Assembly (NCBI GenBank): GCA_903958625.1
Contig: CAJBTU010000385.1
Coordinates: forward strand, 1 to 36,973
Reading direction: 5' to 3'
DNA: 36,973 nt
Origin: an uncultured Ignavibacteriota bacterium
Lineage (GTDB): Bacteria > Bacteroidota > Ignavibacteria > UBA10030 > UBA8401
Both the position numbers and the translations under genes were made by a program. Shown piece after piece: positions 29,243 to 36,973 of this stretch (within the stretch, counting starts at the first letter, position 1; every line of letters starts with the position of its first letter). The notes under the pieces are model-generated. The model ran no database searches. It was not told the origin of the DNA and saw only the letters and a list, made by a program, of their open reading frames with translations.

Positions 29243-29660
29243 CGAGATCACCGAAGAGATTTTGGGAATACGTTCTTCACCGAAAGAATTGAAAAAATTT
29301 GGTCTGACCATTGGCGGAATACTGCTAGTTCTTGGTATCGCGGGGGGCTGGATACTATCGTGGAATATGCGGATCGTTTATATGCTTCTGTTTGTTGGTG
29401 TTGTGCTCGTGAGCGGCGGCATATTCTCACCCAAATCGCTTCAACGCACCTACCGGTACTGGATGAGTTTTGCCATCGTGATGGGTTCCATCGTCTCAAG
29501 GATAATATTGTTTTTCGTCTTCTTCTGCTTCGTTACTCCTATATCGATCATCGCGAAAATAACCGGAAAAAAATTCTCTGCTTCAACCGGAGACCAACGG
29601 TCGACCTATTGGATACAGCGGGATGAACAAAAGAAGATCGACTATGAACGGATGTCGTAA
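29229..29660 (+). CDS. SxtJ-family-like membrane protein
   Basis: Start ATG 29229 (MNWIDEITEEIL). Several TM segments, 'MSFAIVMGSIVSRIILFFVFFCFVTPISIIAKITGK', 'STYWIQRDE'. Overlaps the carbamoyltransferase 3' end, the genomic position typical of SxtJ proteins. Confidence 0.8.
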   Translation: MNWIDEITEEILGIRSSPKELKKFGLTIGGILLVLGIAGGWILSWNMRIVYMLLFVGVVLVSGGIFSPKSLQRTYRYWMSFAIVMGSIVSRIILFFVFFCFVTPISIIAKITGKKFSASTGDQRSTYWIQRDEQKKIDYERMS

Positions 29661-29672
29661 AAGGATTATTCT

Positions 29673-29831
29673 ATGGCAAAATTGAAGATCTTGGCGGAAT
29701 ATCTTTCATTTCTGAAAGAGAACAAAAAATGGTGGGTGCTTCCCATTGTCATCATCCTGCTGTTTTTTGGATTGTTGATCGTGTTAACGAAAGGGAGCGC
29801 TCTTGCACCATTTATTTACACGATATTTTAA
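29673..29831 (+). CDS. DUF5989-like small membrane protein, 52 aa (not in supplied ORF track)
   Basis: Translated by hand: MAKLKILAEYLSFLKENKKWWVLPIVIILLFFGLLIVLTKGSALAPFIYTIF*. 'KKWW.LPI', one TM and 'GSALAPFIYT' match the DUF5989 pattern. Lies 12 nt after the SxtJ-like gene. Confidence 0.85.
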   Translation: MAKLKILAEYLSFLKENKKWWVLPIVIILLFFGLLIVLTKGSALAPFIYTIF

Positions 29832-29835
29832 TTCG

Positions 29836-31755
29836 CTACATCATCGACTTGATCTTTTGTTTCAGCACAATGGCATCTTGATATGTAGGTTGCAGTAATA
29901 ATGCCTGATCGACCAATGCTAATGCGCGTTGATAGTCGCGCTTATTAGCAAATGCTGTGGATAGTCCGTAGTGGATCGTCGCCTGCAGCGGAAGCGATTG
30001 TTCTTTTTGTGCCATTGGCAATGCATCATACAGAAGGCGAATGGCCTCGTCGAACTCAGCGCGATTGATTCTGATCAAAGCCAGATCTACTTTGGGATAA
30101 GGATACGCAGGATTTGACCGGATGGAAACGGAATAATGTTTAATTGCATCGTCTAATTTTCCCGTCTGACTCAAACTGTTGGCAAGAAGATAGTGAGCAT
30201 AAAAATTATAAGGATATTCTTCGATGACGGCACGGTAGGTTGTCATGGCACGGTGAATATCTCCTTTACCCCAGAAAAGTTTTGCCGTTTCGTAACAAGC
30301 TTCATCCCATACTTTTCTCCCGCCGTACACATCGTCCACAACATTCTTCAATGCTTGATCAGCATTGGGGTAAAAATCCCTGTCAACATAAAAATTGCGA
30401 AAGGGCCACTTGCTGGTAAGGTTTTTGATTGTGACATCGGCAAATCCAAGGTCAAGCCAACTGACGGATAAACTGTCGAAATTGAAAGGCAGTCTCTGCA
30501 TGGAGGAAACTGGTAATATCTTCTGTTCTTGAATCTTATCCAAAAATCCGTTAGCGATCAGGAAATAACCATATGCTTTCGGATGAAGATGTTCCCAGAA
30601 CAGCGATGTGTCGGGAATGCCGTTTTCGCTTCGGGCCTCGAAGATCGAATCAGAGGAAAAGAAGGGAACCGATGCATCCCGACAGACACTTTCAATAATT
30701 GTGTTGATCCGTTTTGGCGCACGAAATTTCAGCAGATCATTATCCCGCGAAGCCCAGAAGTGAGATCGTGCAAGATCATATTGATGCAATCCCGCATGTG
30801 TCTTCCCGAGTAAAAATTCAGTAAAGGCGTTTGGCGTACGTTGGTCTTTGTCCTTTTGCAGGAGGGACAACGCTTCCTCAAAACGTTTTTCTGTAAGCAA
30901 GACACCGGCTCTCGTAAATACGTTCTGTGATGAAGAATCATATGCGAATGGAGAGAACGATATATTCGAGGTAACATCGCTGACAATGACGGGCACATGC
31001 TGTTCATGATATAATGCTATGATATTTTTCAAGTTCCGGTTGAAATTTGCAAATACCAATTCGGCATCATCGGAACCAAGTTCAACGCTGGTATTTTTGG
31101 AGACTTGTTTCATCATGTTCGCGTCGAAGGGGGTATTCCGTGAAGTTGACGCCGTGAAAGTTTCGATGAACCGGACGAGGGCAAGGTTACGAAGGTCATA
31201 TTTCCATTGTGTCACAGAAGGGATTTTTTTTTCGATCCAGGATGCACCAATGCCGTCGGGTCCGTAGAATTCGTTATGTCCCGTGTAGATCAAGACCAGA
31301 TCCGGTTGTAAACGAAGAAATACTGGTGTCAGATGGAGAATAACATTTGTATTGATGGCTGAAGCACCGAGATTCACGACTTCGATCTCTTTATTCGGAT
31401 AAAGATGTCTTAATTGAGCCCTCAGCAAGCCGGGAATATTTGCTGTCATCTGATACGGCACCCCGAACATTGACGATTCTCCGATACAAAGGATGCGGAA
31501 AGTGCTACTTGTCTTTTGTTTTCGCAATAACGAAGGCTTAAAGTCCGGAACGAGTGCTTCTTGTGCGGGGAAATAGGTTTTCAGATAGCTTCTGTTGATT
31601 TGGTACCACTCTATTTGGTCATAATTCACCTCGTTGAGAAATGCAGGAATCAATGAAGGTTGAAAATACCTCAACGAATATTCGAATCCAGTAATTATGA
31701 TGAGAGCAAAAGCTATTGTAATCAGTGAGAAGATAAGTTTTTTTGTTCGTTTCAT
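29836..31755 (-). CDS. SGNH/GDSL-like hydrolase with C-terminal TPR repeats, membrane-anchored
   Basis: N-terminal TM 'LIFSLITIAFALIIITGF'; 'FRILCIGESSMFGVPYQ' (block I, GES variant), 'LIYTGHNEFYGPDGIG' (block III-like), 'LFWEHLHPKAYGYFLIAN' (block V His); C-terminal TPR-like repeats. Confidence 0.85.
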   Translation of the reverse strand: MKRTKKLIFSLITIAFALIIITGFEYSLRYFQPSLIPAFLNEVNYDQIEWYQINRSYLKTYFPAQEALVPDFKPSLLRKQKTSSTFRILCIGESSMFGVPYQMTANIPGLLRAQLRHLYPNKEIEVVNLGASAINTNVILHLTPVFLRLQPDLVLIYTGHNEFYGPDGIGASWIEKKIPSVTQWKYDLRNLALVRFIETFTASTSRNTPFDANMMKQVSKNTSVELGSDDAELVFANFNRNLKNIIALYHEQHVPVIVSDVTSNISFSPFAYDSSSQNVFTRAGVLLTEKRFEEALSLLQKDKDQRTPNAFTEFLLGKTHAGLHQYDLARSHFWASRDNDLLKFRAPKRINTIIESVCRDASVPFFSSDSIFEARSENGIPDTSLFWEHLHPKAYGYFLIANGFLDKIQEQKILPVSSMQRLPFNFDSLSVSWLDLGFADVTIKNLTSKWPFRNFYVDRDFYPNADQALKNVVDDVYGGRKVWDEACYETAKLFWGKGDIHRAMTTYRAVIEEYPYNFYAHYLLANSLSQTGKLDDAIKHYSVSIRSNPAYPYPKVDLALIRINRAEFDEAIRLLYDALPMAQKEQSLPLQATIHYGLSTAFANKRDYQRALALVDQALLLQPTYQDAIVLKQKIKSMM

Positions 31756-31941
31756 AGGGGATATATGGATAAATGAAATTATGCATAAGATAACAAAATT
31801 TTGTAAAAACTATGACAAAACATCCCAAACCAGACAATCCATGATAGAATATTTTCTTAACAACCACTATTGACTATCAACTTATTAAGCCATAAGTTTC
31901 TGAAAGCCCTTCCATAGAACCGTAACAGACAAAGGCAAAAC

Positions 31942-32979
31942 TTGGCAGTTACTATATATGATATTGCACGAGAAGCAAATGTTGGAATCGGTACCGTTTC
32001 GCGTGTATTGAACAACAGTCCTAAAGTAACTACGGAAACAAGAGATAAAGTCGTCACTGTTGCAAAGAGGCTGAACTACCAGCCGCATGCTTTTGCACAA
32101 GCCCTTGCGAGGAAACGATCCAACACTTTAAGTGCCATTATCCCATTCTTTACAAATTATTTTTTCATTCAGGTATTGCAGGGTGTGCAAGAGACCCTTG
32201 CCGCGGTCGGTTATGACCTGATTATCCATGGTGCGAACACGCAGGAACAGTTAGAAGAATATCTGGTCCGCTCAATGCGGAAAGGGCGTGTGGATGGAAC
32301 ATTGTTGTTCTCGCTTGAACTGCCGGACGTATTTGTAGAAAATTTTATTGATAAAAAAAATCCTCTTGTCTTGGTCGATACGTTCCACCCGTTGTTTGAT
32401 TCGATCAGGGTTGACAATGTCATCGGTGCCAAAAAAGCGACGGAACATCTCATCTCACTGGGGCATACGTCAATCGGTATGCTGAATGCAAACTTGAAAA
32501 GCGTGCGAGCGAAAGAACGGCTCTCCAGTTTTAAAGAGACGATGCAATTACATGGCCTGGACATACATGAAGAATTTATTTTCAACAGCACATTCACAAA
32601 AAATGACGGTTTCAGCCGCGAAGCCGGTTACGATGCGATGATCGGTTTAATACGGAGCGGTGCGAAATTGCCGACCGCTTTCTTTGTTTCCAGTGACGTG
32701 CAGGCGATAGGGATGCTGGCGGCATTACGGGAGAATCAAATTCGCGTTCCCGAGGATATTGCCATTGTGAGCTTTGATGATATCGAGATCGCAAAATTTT
32801 TCGATCTTACTACCATGCGTCAACCGATGTTTGAAATGGGAGAAATAGCGGTGAAAAAGATGCTGGAGAGGATTGAAAATCCTTCGGCACCGATCTCATC
32901 AACCAATTTTACACCAACACTTGTTGTCCGTTCCAGCTGCGGCGCAAATAAAAATTATATTTTCAGCGATAGCAACTAA
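31942..32979 (+). CDS. LacI-family transcriptional regulator
   Basis: TTG start. 'VTIYDIAREANVGIGTVSRVLNNSPKVTTETRDKVVTVAKRLNYQPH' HTH, periplasmic-binding-like effector domain, 'IAIVSFDDIEIAKFFDLTTMRQP'. Confidence 0.95.
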   Translation: MAVTIYDIAREANVGIGTVSRVLNNSPKVTTETRDKVVTVAKRLNYQPHAFAQALARKRSNTLSAIIPFFTNYFFIQVLQGVQETLAAVGYDLIIHGANTQEQLEEYLVRSMRKGRVDGTLLFSLELPDVFVENFIDKKNPLVLVDTFHPLFDSIRVDNVIGAKKATEHLISLGHTSIGMLNANLKSVRAKERLSSFKETMQLHGLDIHEEFIFNSTFTKNDGFSREAGYDAMIGLIRSGAKLPTAFFVSSDVQAIGMLAALRENQIRVPEDIAIVSFDDIEIAKFFDLTTMRQPMFEMGEIAVKKMLERIENPSAPISSTNFTPTLVVRSSCGANKNYIFSDSN

Positions 32980-33016
32980 TCTCTTCTTCACGTAATTGAA
33001 GAACCGGAGCATAGCA

Positions 33017-35923
33017 ATGAAAAAACTTTTACTCTTTTTGTCCTTTTGCATAACATTCGTCTTTAGCCTATTTGCCGGTACAACCGGGAAAATTTCCGGC
33101 ACTATTATCGATGCGAAGACCGGCGAACCTTTGCCGGGTGTTAATATTGTCGTTGTCGGCACAACCTATGGTGCGGTGACAGATTTCGAAGGAAATTATA
33201 ACATCATCAACTTATCTCCCGGTACCTACACGATTAAGGTCTCTGCGATCGGTTATTCCTCAATAACATTGAATACGATCAAAGTGAACATCGATCTGAC
33301 CACACGCGAGGATTTTAAGTTGAGCGAAGAAACGATCCAACTGGCAAATGAGGTTGTGATCACCGCAGAACGGGCATTGGTGCAAAAAGATCTAACAGCA
33401 ACAACGGCGGTTGTTAATGGCGACGATATTAAGCAGCTCCCGATCACCGAAATTTCACAGGTCATTGGTCTTCAGGCCGGGAGTGTTGATGGGAAGATCC
33501 GCGGTGGTCGTTCCGGCGAGGTTGCCTATTGGATCGACGGTGTGCCCGTTACGGACGTGTATAACGGCGGTTCGGTCGTTGATGTTAATCCAAGCATGGT
33601 TCAGGAATTGCAGGTTCTTTCGGGAGCGTTCAATGCAGAATACGGACAGGCAATGTCCGGTATTGTGAATATTGCCACGCGTGAAGGGACCGACAAATTC
33701 GGCGGAAGTCTTACGTTGTACGGTGGTGATTTTCTCAGCAATAGAAGCGGTGTGTTCAAAGGGATAGAAAAATTTGAACCATTGAATATCCGCAATATCG
33801 AAGCAAGTTTGAGCGGTCCGGTCATTCCTGGCGTTGTTTCCTTCTTTGCCAATGCCAGGAATATTTATTATGGCGGATATCTGAATTCGATCAGGAAATT
33901 TAATCCCGGCACCGTTGCCATTACACAGAATGATCAATTGTATATTCTCGGAACTGATCCGCTGAAAGATTCACTGGCTGTCTATAATACCCTTCCTCAA
34001 AATCTGAAATCCAATCCGGACACGCTGAAAAAATATTATGACCAATACTATAATGCCTTACGGACGAACAATAAGAATGGCGTTGGGGATAATAAAACTC
34101 AGTCAATGAATTGGAATAAGAAGATCTATCTTCAAGGAAAGATTGCAACGCGGATATCCTCAACAATAAAATTAAATTTGACGGGAATCTATGATGATGT
34201 CGAGTCGCAACCGTATGATCGGTACTATCAGTACAACCCGGACGGCAAGGGTAAGGATTACAATACCGGTTATACCGGAATTCTGCAATTGACTCATACG
34301 CTCAGCGGTTCCACATTTTATACTGTCGGCGCATCATTCTTCGAAAAAACATATAAACACCATCTATATGAGAATTCGGATGATTCCCGGTATGTTCACC
34401 CCAGTCTTTCAACAGCATTTAATACTACCAGCTTTGCATCCGGAGGAAATGAACTCAATAGATTTTATCGGTCAACGACCACCAAACTGGCAAAGGTCGA
34501 TATGAGCAGTCAGGTAGATAACCAGCATTTTGTGAAAACCGGTGTCGAGATACGGCAGCACAGAATTTTCAATGAAAATATTATGTTAATTCCCATTGAC
34601 AACCAGACGAATTATACGCCTGTTCTCACGTCGCAATACATTCGCACCCAGGTTCTCGGAGACAGCACATCGGTCCATGACCGGTACGTTCACAATCCGA
34701 CGGAAATGTCAACATATATTCAGGATAAGATGGAATTCAAAGACCTCATCATAAACATCGGTGTTCGTTTCGACTATTTTGAACCGGATGCAAATGTGTT
34801 GACGGATGATGAAGATCCTTTTATCTACAGTCCTGTTAAACCGAATAATATTTTCTTTGATACCAATGGTAACGGCGAACAGGATTCGGGCGAACCGTTG
34901 AAGACGTATGCCGACAGGAAAAAGTATTGGTATAAAAAGGCAAGTCCGAAACTTCAATTCAGCCCGCGTTTTGGCGCGTCATTCCCCATCACGGACAGAG
35001 GGGTGATCCACTTCTCCTACGGACATTTTTTACAGATCCCGAACTTTGAACGGCTGTATCAAAATCCGCTCTTTAAGATCGGTTCGGGAACCGGGAATGT
35101 CGACGTCAATGGTGCGCCGACCGGCAATGCTGATCTGAAACCGGAGCAGACAATTAACGGCGAAATCGGTCTTCAGCAGCAGTTGAGCGACGATCTTAGT
35201 ATGGAAGTAACAGCGTTTATGCGCGACATTCGAAATCTTACGGGCACGCGTGCGGACCAGATAAGTATCGGCGGCGGCGGACCGCAAGCTGCGCGAAAAT
35301 ACACGAAATATGTTAACAGCGATTTCGGATTCATCCGCGGTTTCATCGTCTCGCTGGACAAACGTTTCTCCGAAGGCTTAAGTCTTACGGTTGACTATAC
35401 ATTTCAAATAGCCCGCGGAAGTGCTTCGGATCCGAATGATTCGCGAAACAACGTCACGGGAGGAAAACTTCCGGAAGTACAATTGAATCCGTTGGGATGG
35501 GATCAGCGGCATACGCTTAATTCGGTGATTTCCTACACGGCAGAAACATACGGCGCCAGCATGATCGCACGGTATGGAAGCGGTCTGCCGTATACGCCGA
35601 GAGCTTCAAGCGACGTCTCTGTCTTTTTAACGAATACAGGAATCAAACCTGCGTCGTATAATTTCGATACCCGGTTCTATAAAACGTTAACACTCGACGG
35701 GATCCGTATGATGGTGTTTCTGCGCATCAATAATATATTTGACATTGCCAATGAGACCGGTGTCTATGACGATACCGGAAGAGCCGGTGCAACGTACGAT
35801 GAGACACGTGCACGGCTGAGCGGTGCACGCGAATATGTCAACACGATCAGTGATTATTATAATGACGCAACACAGTATTCAGAACCCCGCCGGATAGAAT
35901 TCGGCGTTACATTGGACTTGTAG
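33017..35923 (+). CDS. TonB-dependent receptor with N-terminal carboxypeptidase-regulatory-like domain
   Basis: Signal 'MKKLLLFLSFCITFVFSLFA'; 'GTIIDAKTGEPLPGVNIVVVGTTYGAVTDFEGNYNIINLSPGTYTIKVSAIGY'; plug 'VIGLQAGSVDGKIRGGRSGEVAYWIDGVPVTD', 'SGAFNAEYGQAMSGIVNIATREG'; beta-barrel, terminal 'RRIEFGVTLDL'. Start 33017 preferred over track 32996. Confidence 0.93.
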   Translation: MKKLLLFLSFCITFVFSLFAGTTGKISGTIIDAKTGEPLPGVNIVVVGTTYGAVTDFEGNYNIINLSPGTYTIKVSAIGYSSITLNTIKVNIDLTTREDFKLSEETIQLANEVVITAERALVQKDLTATTAVVNGDDIKQLPITEISQVIGLQAGSVDGKIRGGRSGEVAYWIDGVPVTDVYNGGSVVDVNPSMVQELQVLSGAFNAEYGQAMSGIVNIATREGTDKFGGSLTLYGGDFLSNRSGVFKGIEKFEPLNIRNIEASLSGPVIPGVVSFFANARNIYYGGYLNSIRKFNPGTVAITQNDQLYILGTDPLKDSLAVYNTLPQNLKSNPDTLKKYYDQYYNALRTNNKNGVGDNKTQSMNWNKKIYLQGKIATRISSTIKLNLTGIYDDVESQPYDRYYQYNPDGKGKDYNTGYTGILQLTHTLSGSTFYTVGASFFEKTYKHHLYENSDDSRYVHPSLSTAFNTTSFASGGNELNRFYRSTTTKLAKVDMSSQVDNQHFVKTGVEIRQHRIFNENIMLIPIDNQTNYTPVLTSQYIRTQVLGDSTSVHDRYVHNPTEMSTYIQDKMEFKDLIINIGVRFDYFEPDANVLTDDEDPFIYSPVKPNNIFFDTNGNGEQDSGEPLKTYADRKKYWYKKASPKLQFSPRFGASFPITDRGVIHFSYGHFLQIPNFERLYQNPLFKIGSGTGNVDVNGAPTGNADLKPEQTINGEIGLQQQLSDDLSMEVTAFMRDIRNLTGTRADQISIGGGGPQAARKYTKYVNSDFGFIRGFIVSLDKRFSEGLSLTVDYTFQIARGSASDPNDSRNNVTGGKLPEVQLNPLGWDQRHTLNSVISYTAETYGASMIARYGSGLPYTPRASSDVSVFLTNTGIKPASYNFDTRFYKTLTLDGIRMMVFLRINNIFDIANETGVYDDTGRAGATYDETRARLSGAREYVNTISDYYNDATQYSEPRRIEFGVTLDL

Positions 35924-35968
35924 TCATCGACCGACGTTATAGGATTTCAATCTAAAGGAATATCGTTT

Positions 35969-36973
35969 ATGAAAATGATCAAGGTATGTGTTCTCGTTTT
36001 GCTGATCTTCGCCGGTTCCGTAGTGTTTGGGCAAACGGCAAAATCCGGAAGACAATATTATTTAACGGCAGTGCACAACGGCAACCGGGTGATGACCATA
36101 TTCGGCAATTATGGTGTGATTGGTCAACCGGCAACTTCTTCCGTGCGCGGCTCCTGGAAATATCCTAGCAATGGTTACATCGGCGACGTATCATTATTTG
36201 TCGGTGCGGAGATCCAGATGCCGGGGAATGTTACATTTCATTCTGTCGTATCATGTCCCGTAGAACGGCCGACGAAAAACAAGGACACCGATCAAAGTGG
36301 AAACGATTATTGGACATTCATGCCCCAGGAAGGGTATGCCAGCAGTACGCGCTTGAATGGACAAAAGAACCAAAGTGTTGCCATGAATATCGATCCGGAA
36401 AGCTGGCCGAAAACCTGGCCCGACAAATTAACGGATGCTAACGATCCGGGCTGGCCGGCAAAGTGGAACGGATATTTTGGCAAACGATCGAGCGCTGATC
36501 AGGAAAGTTATTTTGTGATGGATGACAATAACGACGTCCGGTATAATTTTGCATCAAACAATTCGCCCGCCGTATCGTTCAAACCGGATTCGACCAATTT
36601 GTTACGGAATGGTTTAGGTATTGTCGTGCGTGTTCGCGGACTTCAATGGAATCAAACTCTTGCGCAGGATAATATTTTCTGGCTGTATGAAATAGAGAAT
36701 ACAGGAACGGCAACATACAACCGTGCTATCTTTGGTATGTTGGTCGGCACGTATGTTGGTGTCAGCGGCCCGGGATCGGACCGCTATGCTGAATATGACG
36801 ATGACTGGTCATTTTATGATGTGAATGAGAACATCACCTACACAGGTGACTATCCCCGGAATAATTCCCGGAACCCATTTTGGCAGGGACCTGTTGGTAT
36901 GGTTGGGTATGCATTTCTTGAAAGTCCGGGAAATCCGTTCGACGGTATCGATAACGACGACGATGTCGCAAAG
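35969..36973 (+). CDS. Secreted/periplasmic protein of unknown function, truncated at the 3' window edge
   Basis: Open frame from ATG 35969 to window end (335 codons, no stop). Signal peptide 'MKMIKVCVLVLLIFAGSVVFGQ', SD-like 'AAAGGAA' upstream. Absent from the ORF track because it has no stop in the window. Confidence 0.85.
   Translation, partial: MKMIKVCVLVLLIFAGSVVFGQTAKSGRQYYLTAVHNGNRVMTIFGNYGVIGQPATSSVRGSWKYPSNGYIGDVSLFVGAEIQMPGNVTFHSVVSCPVERPTKNKDTDQSGNDYWTFMPQEGYASSTRLNGQKNQSVAMNIDPESWPKTWPDKLTDANDPGWPAKWNGYFGKRSSADQESYFVMDDNNDVRYNFASNNSPAVSFKPDSTNLLRNGLGIVVRVRGLQWNQTLAQDNIFWLYEIENTGTATYNRAIFGMLVGTYVGVSGPGSDRYAEYDDDWSFYDVNENITYTGDYPRNNSRNPFWQGPVGMVGYAFLESPGNPFDGIDNDDDVAK

Noticed and set aside
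32984-33003. Hairpin TTCTTCA-cgtaat-TGAAGAA between the LacI and TonB receptor genes
   Set aside because: Short, AT-rich, no T-tract; could be chance or a weak regulatory site.
1-36973. CRISPR arrays, transposases, integrases, tRNA/rRNA, toxin-antitoxin or known defence genes
   Set aside because: None recognised on reading either strand; no direct-repeat array and no mobile-element proteins in the ORF set.

Overview
This looks like a chromosomal segment from a Bacteroidota/Ignavibacteriota-like Gram-negative. The lineage is inferred from TonB-receptor style, lipid A genes and TTG-N19/20-TAnnTT promoter-like motifs; no marker gene was tested. The window is mostly well-packed core and near-core genes. 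In order: (1) a SpoIIE phosphatase / STAS / HATPase / GAF-SpoIIE partner-switching module; (2) envelope genes (lipid A acyltransferase, GT9, PBP1A, LpxH-like); (3) two MFS carriers and nusB; (4) DUF971, cdd and yjjX-like; (5) an OmpR-type response regulator and histidine kinase; (6) a PA0069-like radical SAM protein; (7) nuoJKLMN without nuoA-I; (8) Nnr, VanZ and MFS; (9) a TPR/thioredoxin-like protein; (10) a cassette of NodU/CmcH carbamoyltransferase, SxtJ-like membrane protein and a 52-aa DUF5989-like protein missing from the ORF track, convergent with a TPR-SGNH hydrolase; (11) a LacI regulator, a TonB-dependent receptor and a 3'-truncated secreted protein. The best candidate for an under-described system is the carbamoyltransferase / SxtJ / DUF5989 / SGNH-TPR cassette at 27.4-31.8 kb. 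A second pattern is that several genes have a TATnTT-type -10-like box only 3-7 nt upstream of ATG, which suggests leaderless transcription. No tRNA, rRNA, CRISPR or transposon was recognised.
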